From IMG/VR virus record IMGVR_UViG_3300027907_000050, positions 1 to 25,614 of that record: a stretch of DNA of 25,614 nt. One strand, given 5' to 3'. Source of the DNA: a virus. The translations under genes and the position numbers were made by a program. Below are positions 1-7,094 of this stretch, in pieces (the stretch's first letter is position 1; each line of letters starts with the position of its first letter). The notes under the pieces are model-generated. The model made no database searches. It was not told the origin of the DNA and worked only from the letters and a program-made list of their open reading frames with translations.

Positions 1-44
1 GCACGGGTTATACGCACAAGTATTCGTCTGAGAGTGGAAAATCA

Positions 45-215
45 ATGGCTAATGTTCAGAGGTATTACGACCGCGGCCGTATTCAGTCCGTCATCGTCAA
101 GCCTAGGCGGAGTAGAGACAAGTGCCCACACGTGTTTCGTCAACGGGAGCTTCGTCAGGCGAAGGTAGGCTGGGGTTTGATTTGTAGGAAGTGCGGCTGC
201 GTAGCGAGAGGCTAG
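45..215 (+). CDS. Small zinc-ribbon-like protein, possibly 5'-truncated
   Basis: A 56-aa reading frame starting at ATG 45. The frame has no stop back to base 3, so the gene may begin outside the window; the ATG has only a weak purine-rich site (GAG at 30-34). The C-terminal half has a CPH motif followed about 20 residues later by CRKCGC, which looks like a Cys/His metal-binding knuckle. The chain is very basic, suggesting nucleic-acid contact, but I recognise no family. It lies just before the small genes that lead into terminase and may belong to the same transcript. Confidence 0.5.
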   Translation: MANVQRYYDRGRIQSVIVKPRRSRDKCPHVFRQRELRQAKVGWGLICRKCGCVARG

Positions 216-222
216 GGACTCA

Positions 223-627
223 ATGGGTGATAAGCGCAACAAGCGGTATCAGAAGAATGCGAAGAAGTACGGCCGGCTGATGGCTGTTATCCGAGAGGTT
301 CACGCCCAGCACGCTGACGATCTATGCTGGATGCCAGCCGACGTCAACCGGATATTTGAGGCAGCCGGTCTCCCGCCACAGGACCTTACCGTTGGGGACC
401 CCTGCGCTATGCTCCAGAATTGCGAGCGGTACGTCAATTGCCTACGGTCCGGCGGCGGTTGGAAGTCGTATGCGGAGCTAGAAGCGGCTCTGAAACTAAT
501 AGCGGAGAGGCTAGAGAACGTCGTATTGGTTGTGCCGCAGAGCACTCTCCTAGGAGAGGCGCTAGCGGCCATTCACGAAGTCGCCAAAGGAGCTACCAAT
601 GAACGCAAAGTTGATGGAGCAGGTTGA
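223..627 (+). CDS. Hypothetical protein upstream of terminase
   Basis: A 134-aa protein of unknown family. It has a basic N-terminus (about residues 1-18), then a mixed alpha-helical body with a short Cys pair around residues 61-67 and 74-76. The start follows GAGAGGCTAGGG closely. It overlaps the next gene by 29 nt, typical of this phage. A TerS-like role is possible from position only; I see no convincing HTH of the usual small terminase type. Confidence 0.7.
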   Translation: MGDKRNKRYQKNAKKYGRLMAVIREVHAQHADDLCWMPADVNRIFEAAGLPPQDLTVGDPCAMLQNCERYVNCLRSGGGWKSYAELEAALKLIAERLENVVLVVPQSTLLGEALAAIHEVAKGATNERKVDGAG

Positions 628-979
628 TAGTAGACTCAGCCGATTCCGCGAGCGTGTCAACAAGATCAACAGTCTGGTTGAGCTACTTGGGAAGCTAGAA
701 GAACTGAAACCGGGAGAAGCCGGCTTTCATATTGAGGTTATGCAGAAGGGAGCTATGAGGGGTAGCCTAGCTCGGAACATTCACGAGCGAATCTACAACC
801 ATGGCCGGCTCGCTATGATCAGCGATACGGAGAAGGAGCTTGAGCGGCTCCTAGCCGTAGAGCCGGCTGAAGTAGTCGAGCACTGTCGAGCGGTTGACAT
901 GCGAGGATATCCGGCGACTCCGGAGACAGCCAAGGCGCTTTCCTCTATCGCAGACGCAGAGGCGGAAGTGGGACGATGA
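599..979 (+). CDS. Hypothetical helical protein immediately before terL (TerS candidate by position)
   Basis: A 126-aa, largely helical and charged protein. Residues about 5-40 look capable of coiled coil, with further helices in the middle. The start is supported by AAAGGAG at 587-593. Its stop overlaps the terL start as ATGA (976-979), implying translational coupling with the terminase large subunit. Small terminase subunits are small helical oligomers at this position, so TerS is a reasonable guess, but no family signature is recognised. The 134-aa gene upstream is an equal candidate. Confidence 0.7.
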   Translation: MNAKLMEQVDSRLSRFRERVNKINSLVELLGKLEELKPGEAGFHIEVMQKGAMRGSLARNIHERIYNHGRLAMISDTEKELERLLAVEPAEVVEHCRAVDMRGYPATPETAKALSSIADAEAEVGR

Positions 980-3210
980 GCAAGAAGCTAGGCGGCGGAA
1001 CGTCGATGACGAAGGGCCAGCAAGGCAAACGGCTCCGGCGAGCCAAGCCACAACTCGTCAACGGAGCAAAGGCGGAAGCCGAGTTGCGCGAAGCCGAGAC
1101 CCGGCCGTTGCGAGCGAAGGCTCTGAAAGCGGCTCAACAAGCGGCGCGGCGCAATAGCATAGTCCGAACGACAACGGCCGGGAGACCTTATGACCCGCAG
1201 TCGGTCGCGGAGAACTATGCCATTGGGGTCCGATCCGGCGAGATAGTAGCTGGACGGCTCGTCAAGCTCTGCGTGGAGCGGTACTTTCAGGACTTAGAGA
1301 AGGCAGAGGCTCGCGGGTTTTACTTCGATCCGGCGAAGGCTCGTGAGGCTTGCCTCTTCTTCGCCGGGTCTCTCAAGTTCACAAAGGGTGAGATGGCTGA
1401 CAAGCCGTTCATCCCTCTGGAGCAGATCGTATCCGGCGACTACGAGTTACCTATCAGTAACTTCGTACCATCTCCTTCCCAGACGTTCATACTGTGGAAC
1501 GTCTACGGGTGGATGAAGAAGGAGAACGACTGTAGGCGATTCACTCAAGCCTACGTGAGCACCGGAAAGAAGTGGGGCAAGTCTGAATTCGCGGCCGGGA
1601 TAACGCTCAAGCAAGGACTCATGGATGATCCGCCGGAGCCGGGAGCGCGGGTTGTCATCTGCGCTACGAAGAGAGAGCAGGCCTTTGACCTAACATTCCG
1701 TCAAGCGACGCAGATGGTGCTTTCGTCTCCGGCGCTTATTGACCACGCGAAGGTCTATCAGTACAGCATTGAAAGCGCCGGCATTACGAAGCAGCCGTTC
1801 AGTAGCATCAAGGCTATCGGCTCAAACAAAAATACCTCTGACGGCAACGATCTGTCCGGAGCTATCCTTGACGAGCTACACGAATGGAATAAGAAGAAGC
1901 ACCGCAAGTTCTTCGGCACTATCATTACCTCTGGGGGAAGCCGTAGACAGCCGCTCATCCTGATGATCACTACGGCCGGTGACGACCAGAGTGACGTGTG
2001 GAACGAGCTAGAGCCGCAGTACATCAACGGCTTAGAAGCCGCGGTTGAGTCTGATCAGCATCTAGCAGACAACCGGTTCGTATTCATCGCGCGGCTAGAT
2101 GCCGAGACCGCCTGCCCTTGTATGAACGGCGGAGCGATGGCGGACCTGAACTGCCCTAACTGTAAGGGCATCGGTCTCCTTCCCGGCGACGACATCTTTG
2201 ATGAGAAGGTCTGGGCCAAGGCCAATCCCAACTACCCAGCAACACCTACACTCGCCTATCTCCGCGAGAGAGCGGCTGATGCCAAACTCTCAAATGAACT
2301 CAAGCAGGACTTCCGACGGTACAACTGCAACCTCAAGGCGAGTAGCTTTAACAAGGCTCTCACTCGTGAGGTTTGGGCTCGTTGCGCGGGGTCTCTGACC
2401 GACTGGGCTCAAGCAGAGACGATAGCCGGAGCGATTGACGTAGGCGAGCGTGACGACCTATGCTCAGTCTCCTTCGTTGCGAGGTTCGCCTTGGAAGAGA
2501 CTCACCCGCTGTACAACAAGCCGGTCGATGAGAGCGGGTCCGCGACTCCCGGCCTAGAGAGAGGACCCGGTGGGCTCTGGCAGACGAAGAAGCCGGAGCC
2601 GGCGGAGCCGAGCGACTACATGGCTGCCTCTTCCCCCCAGAGCAAGAAGGTGGAGCGGTATCGGTTTGAATGCTTCTCCGTCTCCTTCGCGCCGACTGAG
2701 GGGAAGCTACCGGTAACTCAGGAGCCGTACCGCGGTTGGGTTGAAGCGGAGCAGCTGCGACTGATGCCCGGTCCGGTTATTGACATGGCGACGTTTCAAG
2801 AGACGGTTATCAGGATGGGTCGCCAGCTGAGAGTCAAGAGCTTTCGGGCGGACCCTCGCAATGCGCTCCAGCTGTTACAGGGATTAGAGAAGGCTAGATT
2901 TGGCGCGGTGGAACACATACAACAGTTCTATCTGTACAACGAGCCGATCAAGGAGTGGCTGCGAGTAATCCGCCGCGGACTGTTCGCCTATAATCCAAAG
3001 GATGCCGGTCTGCTTACTTGGTCAGTCAACAACCTAGTCCTCAAGCGGAACCCGCGCGGAGAGCTTATGCCGGATCGGGAGCGGAGCGTTGATAAGATTG
3101 ACCCGGTTGTTTCCTTGATTATGGCCTTTGCTGAAGCCTACTATGCTCCGGCTCGCCTCAAGAGCGGCGGACCTTACGGCGGCGGTGAAGGCACTGGAGT
3201 ATGGACGTGA
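976..3210 (+). CDS. terL: Terminase large subunit (Terminase_1/HK97-like TerL)
   Basis: A 744-aa packaging motor with ATPase and nuclease domains. The Walker A variant is GKKWGKS at about residues 197-203. Walker B is ILDELHEW with D299-E300, followed by the RRQPLILMITTAG block typical of the Terminase_1 family. The RNase H-like nuclease acids are probably D488 (AIDVGERDD), D626 (FRADPRN) and D709 (KIDPVVSLIMAF). Two features are unusual: a Cys cluster C380, C382, C393, C396 between ATPase and nuclease, and a Pro/Gly-rich insertion at about 515-560 inside the nuclease. At 744 aa it is longer than usual for the family (about 500-600). The first ~50 residues are very basic, and an in-frame ATG at 1006 could be the true start. 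The function is very likely; the role of the insertions is unknown. Confidence 0.95.
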   Translation: MSKKLGGGTSMTKGQQGKRLRRAKPQLVNGAKAEAELREAETRPLRAKALKAAQQAARRNSIVRTTTAGRPYDPQSVAENYAIGVRSGEIVAGRLVKLCVERYFQDLEKAEARGFYFDPAKAREACLFFAGSLKFTKGEMADKPFIPLEQIVSGDYELPISNFVPSPSQTFILWNVYGWMKKENDCRRFTQAYVSTGKKWGKSEFAAGITLKQGLMDDPPEPGARVVICATKREQAFDLTFRQATQMVLSSPALIDHAKVYQYSIESAGITKQPFSSIKAIGSNKNTSDGNDLSGAILDELHEWNKKKHRKFFGTIITSGGSRRQPLILMITTAGDDQSDVWNELEPQYINGLEAAVESDQHLADNRFVFIARLDAETACPCMNGGAMADLNCPNCKGIGLLPGDDIFDEKVWAKANPNYPATPTLAYLRERAADAKLSNELKQDFRRYNCNLKASSFNKALTREVWARCAGSLTDWAQAETIAGAIDVGERDDLCSVSFVARFALEETHPLYNKPVDESGSATPGLERGPGGLWQTKKPEPAEPSDYMAASSPQSKKVERYRFECFSVSFAPTEGKLPVTQEPYRGWVEAEQLRLMPGPVIDMATFQETVIRMGRQLRVKSFRADPRNALQLLQGLEKARFGAVEHIQQFYLYNEPIKEWLRVIRRGLFAYNPKDAGLLTWSVNNLVLKRNPRGELMPDRERSVDKIDPVVSLIMAFAEAYYAPARLKSGGPYGGGEGTGVWT

Positions 3211-3404
3211 CGAACATCGCCGTGTTTGTCCTTGGTTTCGTTCTACTGATCATTGGGTTGTGGCTTTGGTCTCCGATAGCAGCGCTGACTATAGGCGGCT
3301 TAGGTCTAATGACCGTTGCCGTAGTGAGCGCTGTTCTAGGAATACTCAGCCGCAAACCGGAGCCTGGGAAAAATGAAAGCACTTCTGGACTTCCTACGCG
3401 GTGA
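3201..3404 (+). CDS. Small two-helix membrane protein
   Basis: A 67-aa protein dominated by two hydrophobic segments, about residues 6-25 (VFVLGFVLLIIGLWLW) and 28-48, with a short polar C-terminus. It overlaps terL by 10 nt and portal by 32 nt, so it sits inside the packaging gene cluster. Its position argues for co-translation in the late operon. A holin-like or membrane-associated role could be imagined, but nothing specific shows it. Confidence 0.65.
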   Translation: MDVTNIAVFVLGFVLLIIGLWLWSPIAALTIGGLGLMTVAVVSAVLGILSRKPEPGKNESTSGLPTR

Positions 3405-4797
3405 CTTCGCCTTCCACACAGGTGAAATCATATCCCTAGGTCAAGACAAATGGTGGCAGGGAGTTACCGGTTGGGGCGCGAGCGGGGCTACTGCTACTCA
3501 AGTCAACGAGCAGACGGCAATGGCGTCAAGCACCGCCTACGCTTGCACCCGCGCTCTCAGCGAGACCTTGTCCACGCTCCCGGCTGTCGTGATGGAGTCT
3601 CAAGACCTTGAGACCCGGACGAAGGCGAGAGAGAACCCAATGTGGGCGCTGCTCCACGACCAGCCGAACCCGCGCATGGACTCAATCTCTTGGTACGGTC
3701 TCAACGCTACTCGCGTGATCAACCGCGGCTCCTCTCTCAACGTCATCGAGTACAACGGAGCCGGCCTGCCTATCGCGCTCTGGCCGGTTCACAACTCGCG
3801 ATATGAAGTGTTCTGTGAACCGGCGAGACCTGCGCCTGGCGGTCGCTACTATCCGGGTGAAGTGTACTACCGGGTCTGGGTCGATGACTACTGCGGCGGG
3901 TCCGGCGGCAGCCGTTCGTATATGGTCGGCTCCGATGAGGTTCTGAATATCGTCGGCTGGGATACGGAGAACGGACTCACGGCTTGCGGAGTGATCAAGC
4001 GGATGGCTCGCGAGATTGGTCTGGACATCGACCAAACTGACTACGCCGCAAGCATGTTCGCCAACGGCGCAATCCCTCTCGGCTTTATCAAGCACCCCTA
4101 CCTTGACGACGAAGATCAGCGGAAGGGTCTCCGCTCCGACATCAACAAGATGCATCAGGGGCGCGAGAACTGGAACAAGGTCGGAATCCTTTGGGACAAG
4201 GATGCCGACTGGGTCAAGCTCAACTTCACTCCGTCGGACGTTCAAGCGCTGGAGTCGAGAATCTTCAGCGCCAAGGCTATCTGCCGCGGCTATAACGTTC
4301 CGCCTGCCATCGTCCAAATCTTTGAGGATTATAAATTTCAGACGGTTGAGGCAATGCTCAAGCACTTCATTATGCTAGGCATCCGGCCGCTCGCGAGCCG
4401 CTTTGAGAAGGCTATCAAGCTCCAGGTGCTCGACAACGTACCAACGACCGGCTCGTTGTTCCTTGAGTTCCTTCTTGAGGCGCTACTCCGCGGAGACCCC
4501 AAGACCCAAGCCGAGTTGAGCAACATCTATCGGCAGACAGGTATTCTCTCCGGCGATGAAATCCGTCAGAGGGACCTGAACATGAACCCGATGGAGGACG
4601 GTCTTGGGACGGCTCGCCTAGCGCCGCTCAACTACGCTACGCTCAAGGACATCGTGAGCGGAGCCGGTATCAAGTCCAAGCAGTCCAGCAGTGGCGGAAG
4701 CTCCGGCGGCGGAGAGAACGTACAACAGCCGCGGTTCGACAAAGCGGCGGTCGCTGCTATGGTCAAAGAAGTTCTAGCCGGGAATGGTCACGCATGA
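3373..4797 (+). CDS. Portal protein (HK97-type)
   Basis: A 474-aa portal, the dodecameric ring at the capsid vertex through which DNA enters and to which the connectors bind. The family pattern is clear: an AMASSTAYACTRALSETLSTLP helix region at about residues 49-70, then PMWALLHDQPNPRMDS, then a GSSLNVIEYN strand region, and the conserved central block around DQTDYAASMFANGA. The C-terminus is a Gly/Ser-rich linker followed by a helical tail. Length is usual for the family. It overlaps the small gene downstream as ATGA (4794-4797). Confidence 0.95.
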   Translation: MKALLDFLRGDFAFHTGEIISLGQDKWWQGVTGWGASGATATQVNEQTAMASSTAYACTRALSETLSTLPAVVMESQDLETRTKARENPMWALLHDQPNPRMDSISWYGLNATRVINRGSSLNVIEYNGAGLPIALWPVHNSRYEVFCEPARPAPGGRYYPGEVYYRVWVDDYCGGSGGSRSYMVGSDEVLNIVGWDTENGLTACGVIKRMAREIGLDIDQTDYAASMFANGAIPLGFIKHPYLDDEDQRKGLRSDINKMHQGRENWNKVGILWDKDADWVKLNFTPSDVQALESRIFSAKAICRGYNVPPAIVQIFEDYKFQTVEAMLKHFIMLGIRPLASRFEKAIKLQVLDNVPTTGSLFLEFLLEALLRGDPKTQAELSNIYRQTGILSGDEIRQRDLNMNPMEDGLGTARLAPLNYATLKDIVSGAGIKSKQSSSGGSSGGGENVQQPRFDKAAVAAMVKEVLAGNGHA

Positions 4798-4997
4798 TCG
4801 TCACCTACGTTCCGGAGACCCTTGAGACGACTATGGAGCCGGAGTCTGAGGACGAGCGCATGTTGGTTCTGTTAATGATTAAGGCTTTTCAGGGCGGCGG
4901 AAAGATCACTGCCCAAGACAATCGACGGAAGATGACCACACACTTCCGTCCTACCAAGGAGACTCCCGATGCGACACGACGGTCTGATGGTGATTGA
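4794..4997 (+). CDS. Small hypothetical protein between portal and protease
   Basis: A 67-aa acidic-then-basic protein whose ATG overlaps the portal stop (ATGA) and whose end overlaps the protease start by 29 nt. No family is recognised. Tight coupling on both sides argues it is translated. It contains no membrane segment or metal motif. Confidence 0.55.
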   Translation: MIVTYVPETLETTMEPESEDERMLVLLMIKAFQGGGKITAQDNRRKMTTHFRPTKETPDATRRSDGD

Positions 4998-5943
4998 GCC
5001 TTCCGCTCTCTCTGAATGGGTTGATCTTCGTCAAGGCAAGCAGACCTTTGACCTTGCCGCGATTCAAGCCGACTACCAACGGCAACGAGCCGCGGCGGAT
5101 CGGAAGGAAGGCGGAAAGAACAAGACAGAGTACGGCGGCGCTTACGACAATATGATTGTGCAGTCTGAGTTCCGCTCGCGGGCAATTGTCGCCGGAGATA
5201 CGGCCGTTATCCCAGTACACAATGCTATCGACTATCGACCGTCCATCTGGTCAGACTACGGCTATCTATCGAGCAGCATGGCCATCCGCGCGGACTTTGC
5301 CCGGCTCCTGGCGGACGAGACCGTGACCCGGATCGTGTTCGACATCGACTCTCCCGGCGGTCTCTACACCGGGACTCCGGAGCTTGCGCGGGACATCTAT
5401 AACGCACGCGACAAGAAGGAGACCATAGCGGTGGCCAATCCGCTCGCGGCCAGCGGGGCGCTGTGGCTAGGGGCATCGGCCGGCAAGTTCTACGCTCTCG
5501 GCTCCGGCCAAGTCGGGTCTATTGGCGCTTTGGTGCTCCATTCCGACTGGTCGCAGTACTACAGCAGTCTAGGCATCACAAACACGATCATGCGAAGTCC
5601 GGAGCGCAAAGCGGACTTTAATCAGCTGGAGCCTTTGTCTGAGGAATCCAAAGCGCACTACCAACAGCACGTCGCAGATATCGCTGACGAGTTTCAAGCC
5701 GCGGTCGCGAAGTTCCGCGGCAAGTCCAAGAAGTACGTCGCTGACAACTTTGGAGGCGGTCGTATGCTGACGGCTACTCAAGCCGTTGCCGCGGGTCTCA
5801 TCGACGGTATGGTTGACTCGTTGGATGCGGTCATCGGGACGAAAGTCAAGACGATGAAGCGCGTGAAGCTCTCGGCTCGTCTTGAGATTGCCCGTCTCAG
5901 TGGTATGAAGAAGAAGGATGCAAGTGCCTCAACCCGCGCTTAA
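4969..5943 (+). CDS. S49-family (SppA/lambda gpC-like) prohead protease
   Basis: A 324-aa Ser-Lys protease expected to cleave capsid or scaffold during head maturation. The oxyanion-loop motif FDIDSPGG lies at about residues 124-131. The nucleophile is S162 in LAASGALW, followed by the hallmark QVGSIGALVLHSD block. The general base is probably K214 in SPERKADFN; the 52-residue Ser-Lys spacing matches that of bacterial SppA. The start follows AAGGAG (4957-4962). No separate scaffold gene is visible; the capsid N-terminal domain probably serves. It overlaps the methyltransferase by 26 nt. Confidence 0.93.
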   Translation: MRHDGLMVIEPSALSEWVDLRQGKQTFDLAAIQADYQRQRAAADRKEGGKNKTEYGGAYDNMIVQSEFRSRAIVAGDTAVIPVHNAIDYRPSIWSDYGYLSSSMAIRADFARLLADETVTRIVFDIDSPGGLYTGTPELARDIYNARDKKETIAVANPLAASGALWLGASAGKFYALGSGQVGSIGALVLHSDWSQYYSSLGITNTIMRSPERKADFNQLEPLSEESKAHYQQHVADIADEFQAAVAKFRGKSKKYVADNFGGGRMLTATQAVAAGLIDGMVDSLDAVIGTKVKTMKRVKLSARLEIARLSGMKKKDASASTRA

Positions 5944-6988
5944 GCCGTTTTGGAACGGACCGGGACAGACTCGGCTTTATCAAGGCGACGCGCTTGCTAT
6001 AGCAAAGCGGCTGCCAACTGACTCCGTTCATTGTATCATCACGTCTCCGCCGTATTGGGGTCAGAGAGACTACGGAGTTGACGAGCAGATCGGAGCCGAA
6101 GAGGAGCCGGAGACCTACGTTGAGAGTCTGTTCACCATATTCAAAGAGTTGAACCGGGTTCTACGGGATGACGGAACCATCTGGCTGAACCTAGGCGACA
6201 AGTATCTGGATGGCGAGCTACTCGGCTTGCCTTGGCGAGTCGCAATAGAACTTCAACGGCTCTATACGCTCCGACAGGACATCATCTGGAGCAAGCCGGA
6301 CCCGATGCCGTCGCCAGTCGCGAACCGCTGCGTGACGTCTCATGAGTATCTCTTCCTGTTCTCTAAGGACGGTTGGAAGGAATACTACTTTGATCACGTC
6401 GCGATTCAAGAGGACTCAAGGGAGACCGCTGGGGCGAAGGCCAACAAGCGGTCAGTCTGGACCGTAGCCAAGGAGCCGTTTGAGGGCGCTCACTTCGCTC
6501 CTTTCCCCCAGAGGCTAGTTGAGCCTGCGCTATTAGCCGGTTGTCCTGAGAAGGTCTGTGGTCGTTGCGGGTCTCCGTACCGCCGGAAGGTCGCGAAGGA
6601 GACTGTGAAGCGGAAGCGCCCCAACGACTTTGTGAAGCGGAGCGGAGCGGCCGGTACAGGCAACGTCTGCGCCAATAGCGTTGCCGGAGTCGTGAACAGG
6701 ACTCTTGGCTGGGAGCCGGGTTGCAATTGCGCCGCGGCAGCCGTAGGCGGTTTAGTGTTAGACCCGTTTGTCGGCTCCGGAACGACCTTGTGTGTAGCTC
6801 TCGCGAACGGCCGACGGGGTTGGGGCATCGACCTATCTCAGGACTATCTAAGCAACATCGCGATACCTCGCATTGAGGGCACTGCGCTAGGAATACCTGA
6901 CCTAGCCTCTGAAATAGTCGCCAGCCGTAATCGTCCACCGCTCAGCGGTGGGACTCGCCTGGCGGGGGGTGCTACGCTAATTTCTTAG
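5918..6988 (+). CDS. Beta-class DNA methyltransferase, probably N4-cytosine
   Basis: A 356-aa SAM-dependent DNA methyltransferase. Catalytic motif IV, TSPPYW, is near the N-terminus (about 42-47) and the SAM-binding motif, LDPFVGSGTT, is near the C-terminus (about 281-290). This order defines the beta class. SPPY rather than DPPY favours N4-methylcytosine, although N6-adenine is not excluded. Between them lies a Cys cluster, CPEKVCGRCG (209-218), paired with GCNC (268-271), a likely zinc ribbon seen in some phage methyltransferases. No restriction partner is nearby, so it is an orphan, perhaps protecting phage DNA. The last ~55 residues are poorly conserved-looking and encode two DNA palindromes. 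It overlaps the protease by 26 nt. Confidence 0.92.
   Translation: MQVPQPALKPFWNGPGQTRLYQGDALAIAKRLPTDSVHCIITSPPYWGQRDYGVDEQIGAEEEPETYVESLFTIFKELNRVLRDDGTIWLNLGDKYLDGELLGLPWRVAIELQRLYTLRQDIIWSKPDPMPSPVANRCVTSHEYLFLFSKDGWKEYYFDHVAIQEDSRETAGAKANKRSVWTVAKEPFEGAHFAPFPQRLVEPALLAGCPEKVCGRCGSPYRRKVAKETVKRKRPNDFVKRSGAAGTGNVCANSVAGVVNRTLGWEPGCNCAAAAVGGLVLDPFVGSGTTLCVALANGRRGWGIDLSQDYLSNIAIPRIEGTALGIPDLASEIVASRNRPPLSGGTRLAGGATLIS
6935..6951. repeat. Perfect 17-nt palindrome in the 3' end of the methyltransferase gene
   Basis: CCACCGCT and AGCGGTGG flank a single C. It lies within the poorly conserved C-terminal coding part of the methyltransferase, 33 nt before the stop-codon hairpin, and may be an RNA hairpin or protein-binding site in the capsid leader region. 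Confidence 0.6.
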
Positions 6989-7010
6989 GAAGTCTTTACG
7001 ACTTGCTAAG
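6984..7010 (+). other. Hairpin spanning the methyltransferase stop codon
   Basis: Arms CTTAG-g-AAGTC and GACTT-g-CTAAG close a TTTAC loop, giving ten pairs with one G/G mismatch. The TAG stop (6986-6988) lies in the 5' arm. No T-run follows, so it is a poor intrinsic terminator. It could be an RNase processing site or a 3'-end stabiliser separating the methyltransferase from the capsid message. Confidence 0.6.
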
Positions 7011-7024
7011 CCTTCGCGTAGAAT
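6995..7024 (+). promoter_or_regulatory. Possible sigma70-type promoter for the major capsid gene
   Basis: TTTACG (6995-7000) and TAGAAT (7019-7024) are separated by 18 nt and match the -35/-10 consensus at 4/6 and 5/6. The predicted start (about 7031) falls on GGTTGATA (7030-7037), an 8-mer also present in the repressor leader. Host promoter preferences are unknown, so this is tentative. Confidence 0.35.
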
Positions 7025-7041
7025 TCGGCGGTTGATAGCTT

Positions 7042-7068
7042 GCCGCTGTTATGCGGCTCGATGAGCCG
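7042..7068 (+). other. Two mutually exclusive hairpins in the capsid 5' leader
   Basis: GCCGC (7042-7046) can pair with GCGGC (7053-7057). Alternatively CGGCTC (7054-7059) can pair with GAGCCG (7063-7068). The two share bases and cannot form together. They sit 12 nt upstream of the strong capsid Shine-Dalgarno AAGGAGA (about 7080-7086), so they might tune capsid translation. Confidence 0.4.
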
Positions 7069-7094
7069 ATTCACGACTCAAGGAGAAAACACGT

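Noticed and set aside
3682-4365. Minus-strand ORF opposite portal (227 aa)
   Set aside because: A GC-biased shadow of the portal gene with no independent support.
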